Source: Candidatus Promineofilum glycogenicum
GTDB lineage: Bacteria; Chloroflexota; Anaerolineae; Promineifilales; Promineifilaceae
Length of the DNA: 64,000 nucleotides
Direction: 5' to 3'
Assembly: GCA_016707605.1 (NCBI GenBank)
Contig: JADJHJ010000012.1
Location: forward strand, 163,242 to 227,241
A program made the translations under genes and the position numbers. How positions within the stretch are numbered: position 1 is the stretch's first letter; each line of letters opens with the position of its first letter. Shown piece by piece: positions 52,737 to 62,380 of this stretch. Under the pieces are notes generated by a model, which saw only the letters and a list, made by a program, of their open reading frames with translations, had not been told where the DNA came from and searched no databases.

Positions 52737-53717
52737 ATGAGCGAATTCCAGCTTTTCGCCGTTGAGGACGCCGGGCCACGGCCGCTGCCCGTGCCGCCCG
52801 AAGCCACGCAGTTCACCGATCTCTATCGCGGTCTGCCGCTGGGTGTCTACGATGCCCTGCGCACCTTTGACCACAACAAGTTCCTCTACCTCAACCGCCA
52901 CCTGGCGCGGACGGAGCGCTCGATGGCCCTGCTGGGCTGGTCGTACCGGCTTGACCGGGCGCGGCTGCTGCGGGCGCTGCACGCCGTCGTCACCGCCGCG
53001 CCGTGGCCGGAGATGCGCGTGCGGATCGACATTCTGGCCGGGCCGGCCGAGGCACTGGGCGCGACCAGCCGCGAGCTGATCGCCCTGCAACCGTTCGCGC
53101 CGCCGCCGCCGGAACTGTATGCGACGGGCGTGGCCGTGGCCTTCGCCGCCGGGCTGGCCCGCGAGCGGCCGTTGGCCAAGACGGCCGACTTTGCCGAGCG
53201 GCGGCCGGCGACGGGGGGGCTGGAACGACGGCCGACGGCCGACGGCCGACCGCCGGAAGAAGAGGCGGGGGCCACTGAGCAGCGGCCCGAGGAAGAGGTC
53301 GCTTTCCCGATCCCGTCGGCGGTCGGCGGTCGGCGGTCGGCCGTCGGGCTTCCCTACGAGTATCTGCTGCTCGACAGCGCCGGGCGGATTCTGGAGGGGA
53401 CGGGCACAAACTTCTGGGGCGTGCGCGATGGGGTGGTGTACACTGCCGGAGAAGGGGTGCTGGAAGGGATCACGCGCGAGATCTTGTTGCAGATCATCTC
53501 GGAGTTGGGCATTCCGCTGCGTCTGGAAGCGGTGAGCGCCGCAGAGAGTGCGGCGCTGGACGAGGCGGCGCTGAGCGGGTCGTCGCGGGCCTTCCTGCCG
53601 GTGATCGAGATTGCCGGGCAGACGATTGGCGACGGCCGCCCCGGCCCGCTGACCGGCCGGATTCTGGCCGCCTACAACGCCTTTGTGGCCGACAACGTGA
53701 AGGTGGCCGCACCGTAG
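52737..53717 (+). CDS. Class IV aminotransferase (branched-chain or aminodeoxychorismate lyase type)
   Basis: 326 residues. LPLGVYDALRTFDHNKFLYL, HLARTERSMALLG, the PLP lysine in AKTADF, EYLLLDSAGRILEGTGTNFW and GVLEGITREILLQII are the fold type IV landmarks. It interconverts amino and keto acids or cleaves aminodeoxychorismate. About 45 residues after AKTADFAERRPATGG (LERRPTADGRPPEEE to GGRRSAVGLP) are encoded by an inverted repeat at 53225-53348. The stop TAG is inside repeat G. ATG 52737 is chosen; an earlier start at 52719 has no support. Cytoplasmic. Confidence 0.87.
   Translation: MSEFQLFAVEDAGPRPLPVPPEATQFTDLYRGLPLGVYDALRTFDHNKFLYLNRHLARTERSMALLGWSYRLDRARLLRALHAVVTAAPWPEMRVRIDILAGPAEALGATSRELIALQPFAPPPPELYATGVAVAFAAGLARERPLAKTADFAERRPATGGLERRPTADGRPPEEEAGATEQRPEEEVAFPIPSAVGGRRSAVGLPYEYLLLDSAGRILEGTGTNFWGVRDGVVYTAGEGVLEGITREILLQIISELGIPLRLEAVSAAESAALDEAALSGSSRAFLPVIEIAGQTIGDGRPGPLTGRILAAYNAFVADNVKVAAP
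53225..53348. repeat. Repeat family H inside the aminotransferase gene
   Basis: ACGGCCGACGGCCGACGGCC GACCGCC on the left and GGCGGTCGGCGGTCGGCGGT CGGCCGTCGG on the right, about 65 bases apart; read in frame within the gene. No second copy in the window. Confidence 0.75.
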
Positions 53718-53741
53718 GGCAGGCTGATTCCTGCCCTACGG
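53712..53741. repeat. Repeat family G palindrome carrying a stop codon
   Basis: CCGTAGGGCAGGCTGATTCC TGCCCTACGG; perfect arms CCGTAGGGCAG and CTGCCCTACGG. Contains the TAG stop (53715-53717) of the aminotransferase. Confidence 0.85.
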
Positions 53742-53761
53742 GAGAGTAAGGAGAAACACAA

Positions 53762-54562
53762 ATGAACCGTTCTAACCTGCGCGCGGCGCTGGCCGTGCTC
53801 ATCCTGGGCCTGTGCATCGCCGGCTGCGGCGGCGCGGCCGAGCAGACCGACGCCACGACGCGCGTGGCCGAACCGACGACCGTGGCCGAACTGGGCGAGC
53901 CGACCAAGCCGCCGCCCATCGTGGCCGTCAATGCCACCGCCATAGCGACCACCGACCCCGCGGCCCCGACAGCTACCGACAGCGCCGCCGGCGACAGCAA
54001 CGCGCCCCCGCCGTCGCCAACACCCTTGCCGACGGCTGTGCTGCCCACGGCCTCGCCCACCACGCCCCCCACGGCGACGGCCATCCCACCCACCGCCGTG
54101 CCGCCCACGGCCGTGCCGCCCACCGCCGTACCACCGACCGCCGCGCCGCCGACGGCCATCCCGCCGACGGCCGCGCCGACGGTCCCGCCCGCCCCCAGCG
54201 GCGTCAACGGGCTGAGCGGCGCGCACTTCGCCTTGCAGGATCGCGCCGACCTGAGCGTCAACGGCCGCATCTGGTTCGAGTTCCACGTGGCCAACGCCAC
54301 CGGCGGCGACGTGCCGTTCGACGCTCTGGGCGTCATGCCCAAGAAGGATGGCGTAGACCGGCCGGAGTGGTACCAGAACAGCTGGGGCGGCAACAACGAC
54401 GTGATTGACGTCGACGGCCTGAACTGGGAAGACCACATCGAGCTGCCCGAAGCGGGCAACTACACCTTGCGGCTGGTGATCTGCTTCGACGGCGCGGCCT
54501 GCCGGCAGAACAACGGCACGTGGCACACGTTGTCGCCGGAGATACCGGTTACTATTAATTAG
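53762..54562 (+). CDS. Lipoprotein with Thr/Pro/Ala repeats
   Basis: 266 residues. Lipobox IAGC in LAVLILGLCIAGC. About residues 75-145 are a repeated PPTAVPPTA/PPTAIPPTA linker. The C-terminal domain (about 150-266) has GLSGAHFALQDRADLSVNGR, IWFEFHVANATG, VPFDALGVMPKK and YTLRLVICFDGAAC, likely an Ig-like ligand-binding domain. Surface lipoprotein; function unknown. AAGGAGA lies 7 bases before the ATG. Confidence 0.8.
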   Translation: MNRSNLRAALAVLILGLCIAGCGGAAEQTDATTRVAEPTTVAELGEPTKPPPIVAVNATAIATTDPAAPTATDSAAGDSNAPPPSPTPLPTAVLPTASPTTPPTATAIPPTAVPPTAVPPTAVPPTAAPPTAIPPTAAPTVPPAPSGVNGLSGAHFALQDRADLSVNGRIWFEFHVANATGGDVPFDALGVMPKKDGVDRPEWYQNSWGGNNDVIDVDGLNWEDHIELPEAGNYTLRLVICFDGAACRQNNGTWHTLSPEIPVTIN

Positions 54563-54652
54563 GGATTAGGGATTAGGATTACGGGCCAGGTTCCAGGGGC
54601 CAGGGGCCAGGGAAGAGCGCTCTTCCCTAATCCCTAACCCCTAACCCCTAGC
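54563..54652. repeat. Repeat family E block
   Basis: TTAGGGATTAGGGATTAGG, then GGGGCCAGGGAAGAGCGCTC TTCCC and TAATCCCTAACCCCTAACCC; an imperfect palindrome over about 90 bases. Lies between convergent genes. Confidence 0.85.
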
Positions 54653-54654
54653 CC

Positions 54655-55236
54655 CTACACCGCGCTTTTGCGCCGGTTGCAGTCGAGGCACAACATCTGG
54701 CAGTTGGCGGCGCTGGTTTTGCCGCCTTTGCTCCAGGGGGTGATGTGGTCGGCTTCCATCTGGCTGAGTTCGAACCGCTGGCGGCAACTGTGGCAGACGC
54801 CATTCTGCCGTTCGTAGGCTTCCCGTTTCTGGTTGTCGCTGAAGACGCGAATGTTCAGATGCCTCTCGTCGCCGGTCAGCACGTAGGCGTAGATGCCCTT
54901 CTTCTTGGTCACGTCATCGTCGGCCATCAACGCCTTGACTTGCTGCTCCAAGCGGGCGATGTCGAGCAGGCGGCCGTGGAACTCGTCGTACAGCGCCCCC
55001 CAGTCGATGCCCTTCATCTCCTTGCGGTAGTTGGGAAAGGTCAGCTTCACCCACTCGATCACGTTGCGGAAGTAGGTCCACAACTCGTTGGCGTGGGGGT
55101 CATCACAGTTGCAGAAGACCACCTTGTCGCGGAAGTGGGCCTGATAGTGGCGCATCTCCGCTTCGATGTCGGACAGTTGGGTATAGAACTCGTCGGCTTT
55201 GTTGGTCTTGGCGTGCTGTAGGGTGCTTTCGGCCAT
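54655..55236 (-). CDS. Chimeric EcoRI-type methylase N-terminus and HNH nuclease C-terminus
   Basis: 193 residues. Residues 1 to about 50 (TNKADEFYTQLSDIEAEMRH, DKVVFCNCDDPHANE) match the start of EcoRI-family adenine methyltransferases. From about residue 52 (YFRNVIEWVKLTFPNYRKEM, MADDDVTKKKGIYAYVLTGD) the protein matches the C-terminal part of DUF262/HNH proteins; the HNH site is CHSC, EADHITPWSKGGKTSAANC, C-x2-C. Both parents are usually separate restriction-modification genes. The methylase lacks its catalytic part, so it cannot methylate; the nuclease half could act. I see an internal deletion fusing two neighbours as the likely origin. Confidence 0.75.
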   Translation of the reverse strand: MAESTLQHAKTNKADEFYTQLSDIEAEMRHYQAHFRDKVVFCNCDDPHANELWTYFRNVIEWVKLTFPNYRKEMKGIDWGALYDEFHGRLLDIARLEQQVKALMADDDVTKKKGIYAYVLTGDERHLNIRVFSDNQKREAYERQNGVCHSCRQRFELSQMEADHITPWSKGGKTSAANCQMLCLDCNRRKSAV

Positions 55237-55330
55237 GGCTAGCGTACCGTCCTTACGGCCATCCCCCCACGGGTCGAGTTGGGCCGCTCGTCAATCTACT
55301 CCCCCCTGTCGGGTGATTATAACCAAAAAG

Positions 55331-55417
55331 AGTCTCATGCAAAGACGCCAAGAACGCCAAGCTCAGAAAACTTTCTAAGCTTGGCATGCTTTGCGTCTTG
55401 GCGTGAGGCTCTTCTCC
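55331..55417. repeat. Repeat family D
   Basis: GTCTCATGCAAAGACGCCAA GAACGCCAAGC and GCTTGGCATGCTTTGCGTCT TGGCGTGAGGC; inverted repeat between the chimera gene and pyrE. Confidence 0.75.
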
Positions 55418-55450
55418 CCAACTCCAGTTGGATGCACGGCCAACAAGTTA

Positions 55451-55459
55451 TGCTAGAAT
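55451..55459 (+). promoter_or_regulatory. Extended -10 (TGCTAGAAT) just upstream of pyrE
   Basis: TG-C-TAGAAT ends nine bases before ATG 55469, giving a 5' leader of only a few bases. Confidence 0.5.
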
Positions 55460-55468
55460 CCCCTTGCC

Positions 55469-56074
55469 ATGACCGACCCGTCGCCCATCGAAACCCTCGT
55501 CCTGACCCTCCACGACATCGGCGCCGTCCAGTTCGGCCGCTTCCGGCTGCACAGCGGCAAGGAGTCGCGCATCTACATCGATCTGCGGCTGCTGGTGTCC
55601 TTCCCGGCGGCGCTGCGCCAGGCGACGGCGGCCTATGCCGGGGTGCTGGCGACGCTCGACTACGACCTGCTGGCGGCCACGCCGCTGGCCGGGCTGCCCA
55701 TCGGCACGGCGCTGTGCCTGCACCTGGACAAGCCGCTCATCTACCCGCGCAAGACGGCCAAGAGCTATGGCACGGGCAAGAACATTGAGGGGCGCTGGTC
55801 GATTGGCCAGACGGTCGTGGTCATCGACGACCTGATCACCTCCGGCGACAGCGTGCTGGAGACGGTCGCCTCGGTCAAGGCCGCCGGGCTGCACGTCCGC
55901 GACGCAGTGGTGCTCATCGACCGCGAGCAGGGCGGGCGGGAGATGCTGCTGGCGCAGGGGTATCGCGTCCATCCGGTCATGTCGTTGCGCCAGATGCTGG
56001 AAATCCTCGTCAGCCACGGCCGCCTGAGCGGCTCGCAGCGCGATGAGGTGTTGATGTCGCTAGGGTTAATATAA
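55469..56074 (+). CDS. pyrE: Orotate phosphoribosyltransferase
   Basis: 201 residues. The PRPP-binding motif VVVIDDLITSGDSVLE is typical of phosphoribosyltransferases; GRFRLHSGKESRIYIDLRLL and IYPRKTAKSYGTGKNIEG match the OPRT N-terminus and flexible loop. Makes orotidine 5'-phosphate in pyrimidine synthesis. No pyrF or other pyr genes nearby. Probably leaderless. Confidence 0.92.
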   Translation: MTDPSPIETLVLTLHDIGAVQFGRFRLHSGKESRIYIDLRLLVSFPAALRQATAAYAGVLATLDYDLLAATPLAGLPIGTALCLHLDKPLIYPRKTAKSYGTGKNIEGRWSIGQTVVVIDDLITSGDSVLETVASVKAAGLHVRDAVVLIDREQGGREMLLAQGYRVHPVMSLRQMLEILVSHGRLSGSQRDEVLMSLGLI

Positions 56075-56235
56075 GAAGTGGAACCACAGATTACACAGAT
56101 TGCAGAGAGGTTATCCGCAGATTGGGCAGATTGGGCAGATTCTAAGAACGTCAATTCTCTTGTCTGGAAATCTGCCGAATCTGCCCAATCTGCGGATCAT
56201 GCCTCTTGAATCTGTGTAATCTGTGGTTTGGCTTC
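56075..56235. repeat. Repeat family A
   Basis: TTATCCGCAGATTGGGCAGA TTGGGCAGATT (56111 on) and AAATCTGCCGAATCTGCCCA ATCTGCGGATCA, with outer ACCACAGATTACACAGATTG and AATCTGTGTAATCTGTGGTT arms. It fills the gap between pyrE and the next gene. Confidence 0.9.
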
Positions 56236-56252
56236 CCAATCAAGGTGAGTCT

Positions 56253-59039
56253 ATGTCCGATACCGAGAAGATGATCCGCAGCACGGCCCACAACGTGTTG
56301 CGCATGGAGCAGAACCCGCTGGAAGTGATGTTCAAGCCCAAGAGCGTGGCCGTTGTGGGGGCCACAGAGCGCACCGGCAGCGTGGCCCGCACCATTTTGT
56401 GGAACCTCATCTCTACGTCATTCGGCGGCACGATCTTCCCCGTCAACCCCAAATACAACAGCATCCTGGGCATCAAGTCCTACCCCAGCCTGGCGGCCAT
56501 CCCCGACCCGGTTGACCTGGCGGTCATCGTGACCCCGGCCAAGACCGTGCCGGGCATCATCGAGGAGTGCGTGGCCGTCGGCGTCCAGGCGGCGATCATC
56601 ATCTCGGCCGGCTTCAAGGAGACGGGGCCGGAGGGCGCGGCGCTGGAGCAGCAGATCCTCAAGATCGCCCGCAAGGGCCACATGCGCATCATCGGCCCCA
56701 ACTGCCTGGGCGTCATGAACCCCATCACCGGGCTGAACGCGACCTTCGCCAGCACCATGGCCCGGCCCGGCTCGGTCGGCTTCATCAGCCAGTCGGGTGC
56801 GCTGCTGACGGCCATCCTCGACTGGAGCTTCCGCGAGAACGTCGGCTTCAGCGCCTTCGTGTCCATCGGCTCGATGCTCGACGTGGGTTGGGGCGACCTG
56901 ATCTACTACCTGGGCGACGACCCCAACACGCGCAGCATCGTCCTCTACATGGAGTCGATCGGCGACGCGCGCTCCTTCCTCTCGGCCGCGCGCGAGGTGG
57001 CCCTGACCAAGCCGATCATCGTCATCAAGCCCGGCCGCACGGCAGAGGCGGCCAAGGCGGCGGCGTCCCACACCGGCTCGCTGACCGGCGGCGACGAGGT
57101 GCTGGCGGCGGCCTTCCGGCGCAGCGGCGTCTTGCGCGTGGATTCCATCGCCGACCTGTTCAACATGGCCGAGGTGCTGAGCAAGCAGCCGCGCCCACGC
57201 GGCCCGCGCCTGTCCATCGTCACCAACGCCGGCGGCCCCGGGGTATTAGCGACCGACGCCCTGATCACCAGCGGCGGCGAGTTGGCCCCCATCAGCGACG
57301 AGGCGATGGAGAAGTACAACAAGCTGCTGCCGGCGGCCTGGAGCCACAACAACCCCATCGACATCCTGGGCGACGCCGACGCCGGCCGCTACGCCGAGGC
57401 GATCAAGATCGCCGCTAACGATCCCGACAGCGATGGCGCGCTGGTCATCCTGACGCCGCAGGCCATGACCAACCCCACCGAGACGGCGCGCGTCCTGGCC
57501 GACCAGTTCGCCCGCCCGCCGGGGCAAATCTACGGCAAGCCGATTCTGGCCAGTTGGATGGGCGGTTCGGAGGTCAGCAGCGGCGAGGCGATTCTGAACA
57601 AGGCCAACATTCCGACCTTCCCCTATCCCGACACGGCGGCGCGCATCTTCACCTACATGCACCGCTACCAGCGGCGGCTGACGGCGCTCTACCAGACGCC
57701 GGAACTGGCCGAGGATTATGGCGAGACGGGCTTCAAGCACTTCCTGATCAAAGAGATGCTGGAGCAGATTCGCCAGACGGGGCGGACGATCCTGACCGAG
57801 TACGAGTCGAAGCAAGTGCTGGAGGCCTACGACATCCCGACTGTGCCGACGCGGCTGGCCAGATCGGCCGACGAGGCGGCGACCATCGCCGAGGAGATCG
57901 GCTTCCCGGTGGTCATCAAGCTCAACTCGGAGACGATCACCCACAAGACGGACGTGGGCGGCGTGCGGCTCGACCTGGCCTCGGCCGACGAGGTGCGCAA
58001 CGCCTTCACGACGATGGAAAAGACAGTTGGCGAGAAGTATAGCCCGGCCGACTTCCTGGGCGTGACCGTGCAGCCGATGCTGAAGCTGCATGACGGCTAC
58101 GAGTTGATCGTCGGCGCCAGCCCCGACCCGCAGTTCGGCCCGGTGGTGCTGTTCGGCACGGGCGGCACGCTGGTGGAGGTGTTCAAGGATCGCGCCCTGG
58201 CCATCCCGCCGCTGAACACGACGCTGGCCCGGCTGACGATGACGCGCACCAAGATCTATGAGGCGCTGAAGGGCGTGCGCGGCCGGCCGCCGGTCGACCT
58301 GGCTCTGCTGGACAAGATCTTCGTCCGCTTCAGCGAACTGGTTGTCAGCCAGCGCTGGATCAAGGAGATCGACATCAACCCGCTCTTCGCCTCGCACGAG
58401 CAGCTTATCGCTCTCGATGCGCGGGTGGTGCTCTACGGGCCGGAGGTGAAGGAAGAAGAGTTGCCGCGGCTGGCTATCCGGCCCTATCCATCGAATTATG
58501 TCAAGGAAATTACCAACCGCGAGGGGGTGGAGTTCACCCTGCGGCCGATTCGCCCGGAAGACGAGCCTAAGATGATTGCCTTCCACGAGAAGCTGTCGGA
58601 GCAGAGCGTCTATCTGCGCTACTTCCGGGCCTTCAACCTGGAGCAGCGCACGGAGCACGAGCGGCTGACGCGCATCTGCTACGTGGACTACGACCGCAGC
58701 ATCGCCCTGGTGGCGGAGACGGCCGACCCGAAGACGGGCGAGCAGGCGATCGTCGCCGCCGGGCGGCTGACGCGCTTGCAGAACCCGGAAGAGGCGGAGT
58801 TCGCCATGCTGGTGCGCGACGACTTCCAGCGGCGGGGCGTGGGCACGCAACTGCTGAGCCACCTGCTGGCCTTCGGCAAGGACGAGGGCATCAAGCGCGT
58901 CGTGGCCTACATGCTGCCGGAGAACCGGGGGATGATCGAGATCAGCGAGAAGCTGGGGCTTCGCCATGTCGCGGGAGGAGGATATGGTGAAGGCGGTGAA
59001 GGAGTTAGGGGGCAGTGGTCAGTAGCCAGTATTCAGTAG
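56253..59039 (+). CDS. Pat-like acyl-CoA synthetase/GNAT acetyltransferase fusion (frameshift near the end)
   Basis: 928 residues as read. Order of domains: CoA-binding (FKPKSVAVVGATERTGSVAR), succinyl-CoA-ligase-like parts (GFISQSGALLTAILDWSF, ASHTGSLTGGDEVL), ATP-grasp (VLEAYDIPTVPT, GFPVVIKLNSETITHKTDVG, KDRALAIPPLNTTLA) and a C-terminal GNAT domain (EFTLRPIRPEDEPKMIAFHE, DDFQRRGVGTQLLSH). Such fusions are ADP-forming acetyl-CoA synthetase homologues or protein acetyltransferases (Pat) that tune acetyl-CoA synthetase. At about 58957 one extra G in a GGGG run seems to shift the frame: without it the end reads KLGFAMSREEDMVKAVKELG and stops at 59023-59025. Confidence 0.9.
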   Translation: MSDTEKMIRSTAHNVLRMEQNPLEVMFKPKSVAVVGATERTGSVARTILWNLISTSFGGTIFPVNPKYNSILGIKSYPSLAAIPDPVDLAVIVTPAKTVPGIIEECVAVGVQAAIIISAGFKETGPEGAALEQQILKIARKGHMRIIGPNCLGVMNPITGLNATFASTMARPGSVGFISQSGALLTAILDWSFRENVGFSAFVSIGSMLDVGWGDLIYYLGDDPNTRSIVLYMESIGDARSFLSAAREVALTKPIIVIKPGRTAEAAKAAASHTGSLTGGDEVLAAAFRRSGVLRVDSIADLFNMAEVLSKQPRPRGPRLSIVTNAGGPGVLATDALITSGGELAPISDEAMEKYNKLLPAAWSHNNPIDILGDADAGRYAEAIKIAANDPDSDGALVILTPQAMTNPTETARVLADQFARPPGQIYGKPILASWMGGSEVSSGEAILNKANIPTFPYPDTAARIFTYMHRYQRRLTALYQTPELAEDYGETGFKHFLIKEMLEQIRQTGRTILTEYESKQVLEAYDIPTVPTRLARSADEAATIAEEIGFPVVIKLNSETITHKTDVGGVRLDLASADEVRNAFTTMEKTVGEKYSPADFLGVTVQPMLKLHDGYELIVGASPDPQFGPVVLFGTGGTLVEVFKDRALAIPPLNTTLARLTMTRTKIYEALKGVRGRPPVDLALLDKIFVRFSELVVSQRWIKEIDINPLFASHEQLIALDARVVLYGPEVKEEELPRLAIRPYPSNYVKEITNREGVEFTLRPIRPEDEPKMIAFHEKLSEQSVYLRYFRAFNLEQRTEHERLTRICYVDYDRSIALVAETADPKTGEQAIVAAGRLTRLQNPEEAEFAMLVRDDFQRRGVGTQLLSHLLAFGKDEGIKRVVAYMLPENRGMIEISEKLGLRHVAGGGYGEGGEGVRGQWSVASIQ

Positions 59040-59188
59040 GACAGTAAGCAGTGAAGGGTGGCGAGTTCGGCGGGGATCGGACTCGTCACCCTTTTTGGGA
59101 CTGCCTTTACGGCTCGGCAGGTTATTTAGATGGCAGCACAGAACGAATAGATTGAATGGTGAGAGTGCAGAACTCTCTGCCCCTCGTT

Positions 59189-62100
59189 TCAGGATACCCC
59201 AAAAGGCACTGTTCCAATCCCTTGCGCCGCGGCCAACCTCGTTCCATCGGGCGAGAAGCCGGACGAAACGCCCATTCCACCGCCACACCCCTCGCTAAGT
59301 AGCCAGCAAAGGGCGCCCGCCGGCGTGCCCGCCAGGAGGCGGGCGCATGAAAAGTATTCCCGCGGCCCACCGGGGCCCCCACCGGGGCCCGGCACCGGCG
59401 ACCGCCCGCCGCGGCCCCGCCCCTGCCCTCGCCTAGCCGGGTTCCGCAGCGTTGCCAGTAACGCGCCGTCGGACACACGCCACATTTTGACCGTATCGTC
59501 ATAGGAAGCGGAGATGAGCGTCTGCCCGTCCGGGGAGAAAGTCATGTCGTTGATCGAGTTGTCATGTCCTTCCAGGACATGGAGCCGGCTGTTGTCGGCC
59601 ACACGCGTTAGGACAATTAATCCATTGTCATAATCGGTACTGCCCGTGGCCAACGTCGCGCCATCGGGCGAGAACGCTATGCTGCCAGTGCCCTCTGCGT
59701 GGCCGCCAATGGCGGTTGTGGCTGTCCAATCGGTCGTCTGCCAGAGCCGCACCGATCCACTGCCGACAGCGCCAACGGCCAGGAAACGCCCATCGGGGGA
59801 GAAGGCTACTACCTCCCAGGAGGTATCCTCGTTCGGGGGGCTGTGCGTCGCCAGAGTCGCGCCGTCGGCAACGCTTTGCGCCGAGAACCCACCCGGGTCT
59901 CCGTTGACCACAGTCCGCAGGTCGGGCGCGAAGGCCGAGAAGTACCCGACCCGCAGCGCCGCGCGGAATTTGAGCAGCGTGCCGTCCGAAGTTTGCCACA
60001 GGCGCAGCACACTGTCTTCGCCACCCGATACCAGAGTTTGCCCGTCAGGCGATAGGGCGATGGCGGAGATTGGTTCTGGGCCTACTTCCCAAGAATCGAG
60101 CAACTGCCCATCGCTTGTTCGCCGGGCGAGGATTTGGCCGGAAGCATTTCCGGCCCAAAGCGTTTGGCCATCGGGAGAGAATGCTAGAGGAAGCTGCCCG
60201 TAGGTGTTGGGTGTTGCCGGCGTGCCGACGGCCCAAAGTGCGTCTCCATCCGGCAGTTGCCATAGGCGCGTCTCATCGAAGGCCGCGATCGATGCCAGCG
60301 TCAGGCCGTCGGGGGAGAAAGCGAGATCCCCGATTAGCGCTGTATGTCCCTCCAGAGTTGCCGTCAGTTTTTTGTCGCTAACGTTCCAGAGTTGGATCGC
60401 GTTACCAACTCTGACGGCCAGGGTCTGGCCATTGGGCGAAAATGTGGGTATGGGTGTGTCATTAGCGCTGCTTTCGATTGGAATCACGTCTACCGGTTCG
60501 CCGTCGCTTGTCCGCCAAAGGTACACGTTAAGATCGCCGGCGCCGGTGGCGAGAGTCTGTGAGTCAGGCGAAAAGGATACACTACTCAGGTTGATCGGCT
60601 GTCCAGCATCGGGCGCCGCCTGAACCCGGTCAAACGACCAGTCGGCCACGCGCCACAGGTAAACGTTATTGTACTGGTCTCTGTAGCTTGCCGAGGCCAG
60701 GGTCTGCCCGTCGGGCGAGAAGGCCAGGTCGTATACATAGCCGAAAGGCATCTGGATCGCGGTGACCGGGGCGAGATCGCCCGCGCGCCAGATACGGATC
60801 TCGTCGTAGCCACCGGAGGCCACCCACCGGCCGTCGGACGAGTGGGCGACGACGGCGCCGCCACCGTAATCGGGGTCGTGACCTGTGGGCAGCAGCAGGG
60901 GAACACCATCGATGAGGTTCCAGAGGTGCGGTCCAGCGTCCGTGACAACGCCTAACATTTGGCCATCGGCCGAGAAGGTCAGGCCTTCGACGGCAACGTC
61001 ATCGTCCCGGTACAATGCGGCGCCATTGAGGTAAGTGGGCAGCAAGCCGAGAAGCACCCCATCAGCTACACGCCATCGTTGCACAGGTACGCCCAAACCA
61101 CTGGAGAGTAGAGTCTTCCCATCGGGCGAAAACTGAAGTTGTTCCTCAAATGGAAGCCACCCAGGCCGGCCACGTCGCCAGAGTCGCGCCGTCAGTCGCG
61201 TTCAAGAGTTGGATCGTCTGGCCCATCCCCTGCACGGCTAGCGTTTGGCCGTCTGGCGAGAACGCGACGCTGCCGCCACCGGGTGTTCCCCGCTCAATCG
61301 CAAATAGTTGGGCGCCGTCCTCCGCCTGCCAGACTCTGAGGGCGCCTTCATTGTGTGACACGGACGCTACCGTCTGACCATCGGGCGAGATGGCCACGTC
61401 GCTAACGCTATCCTGATGGCCGGTCATGGTTGCCAGGAGCGTGCCGTCGGACACGCGCCACCGTTGAACGACGCCGGCCGCTTCGGTGACGAGGGTTTGC
61501 CCATCCTGGGAGTATTCAGCGACCGAGCTATAGGTTAACCCTGAGAGCGTGATCAAGGGGGTTCCGTCGTTGACTCGGCGAAGCATGACTTCGGCCCCTC
61601 CGCTATTGAACACCACCGTTTCCAGATCGGGGGAGAAGGCTGTCACGTGGCCGTTCGCTTCCGTACCGGTCCAATGGGCTGTGACCGCGCCGCTCTCCAG
61701 CGCCCACACTGTGACCCCACTGTCTGTGGCTGCCGCCAGCCTGTCCCCACCGGGCGAGAAAGCCATATGCCCGACTACCTGACCGTGTTCAAGGACGTGG
61801 ACCTCGTCCAGTGTGGCGGCATTGTAGACGTAGATGACCGCCGTTGTAGCCACGGCCAGCAGGCGGCCGTCGGATGAATAGGCTACTGCGCCGGTGATTA
61901 AGCCGTTGCCCAGGCGGCGAAGTGGCTGTAACTGCGCCGCGTTCTGAGCATTGATGGCGGCCAGGGGCGGCAGAGGAGGCAGCCCGGGACGGCTCAGCTT
62001 CTTCCAGTGCGTCTGTCGCTTCTAGCGTGGCTGGCTGGCTTACTGCCGCTTCACCCGGCGGATGCGTGGTCGGTGACACCCCGGTGGGGCTAATGCCCGG

Positions 62101-62364
62101 TTCAGTACTCTGGCCGTCAGGCGTGGCCTGTGAAGCGGCTGGCAGTTCTGGAGGACGCTTAAGCCACCATACAGCAGCCGCGCCCAGTCCGACAACAACC
62201 ACAAGCGCCAACAAGCCAATCAGTAGCCCGCGCCAGGAGCGCGACCGGGGACTCGCTGTGGCTGCGGGCTGGGCAGCGAGGGCGTGGCCACACTGGATGC
62301 AGAAGCGGGCCTGCTCGCGGTTAGACTGCCCACACCGGGGGCAGATTATCGGTGAACCATTCAT
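59189..62364 (-). pseudogene. Zinc-ribbon, membrane and WD40-repeat protein, interrupted by frameshifts
   Basis: About 1050 residues if joined. N-terminus (62364): zinc ribbon CPRCGQSNREQARFCIQCGH, a helix (GLLIGLLALVVVVGLGAAAV), a Thr/Pro linker; then WD40-like repeats with FSPDGQTLA and WRVSDGTLLATL recurring about 14 times. Frames change at about 61930-61980 and about 61150, and a GC-rich insert near 59310-59440 disturbs the last repeat. Probably sequence errors, since all repeats are otherwise intact. A membrane-anchored beta-propeller for binding partners. Last gene of a four-gene zinc-ribbon run. Confidence 0.72.
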
Positions 62365-62380
62365 TGGTTTGTCGCTGGAA

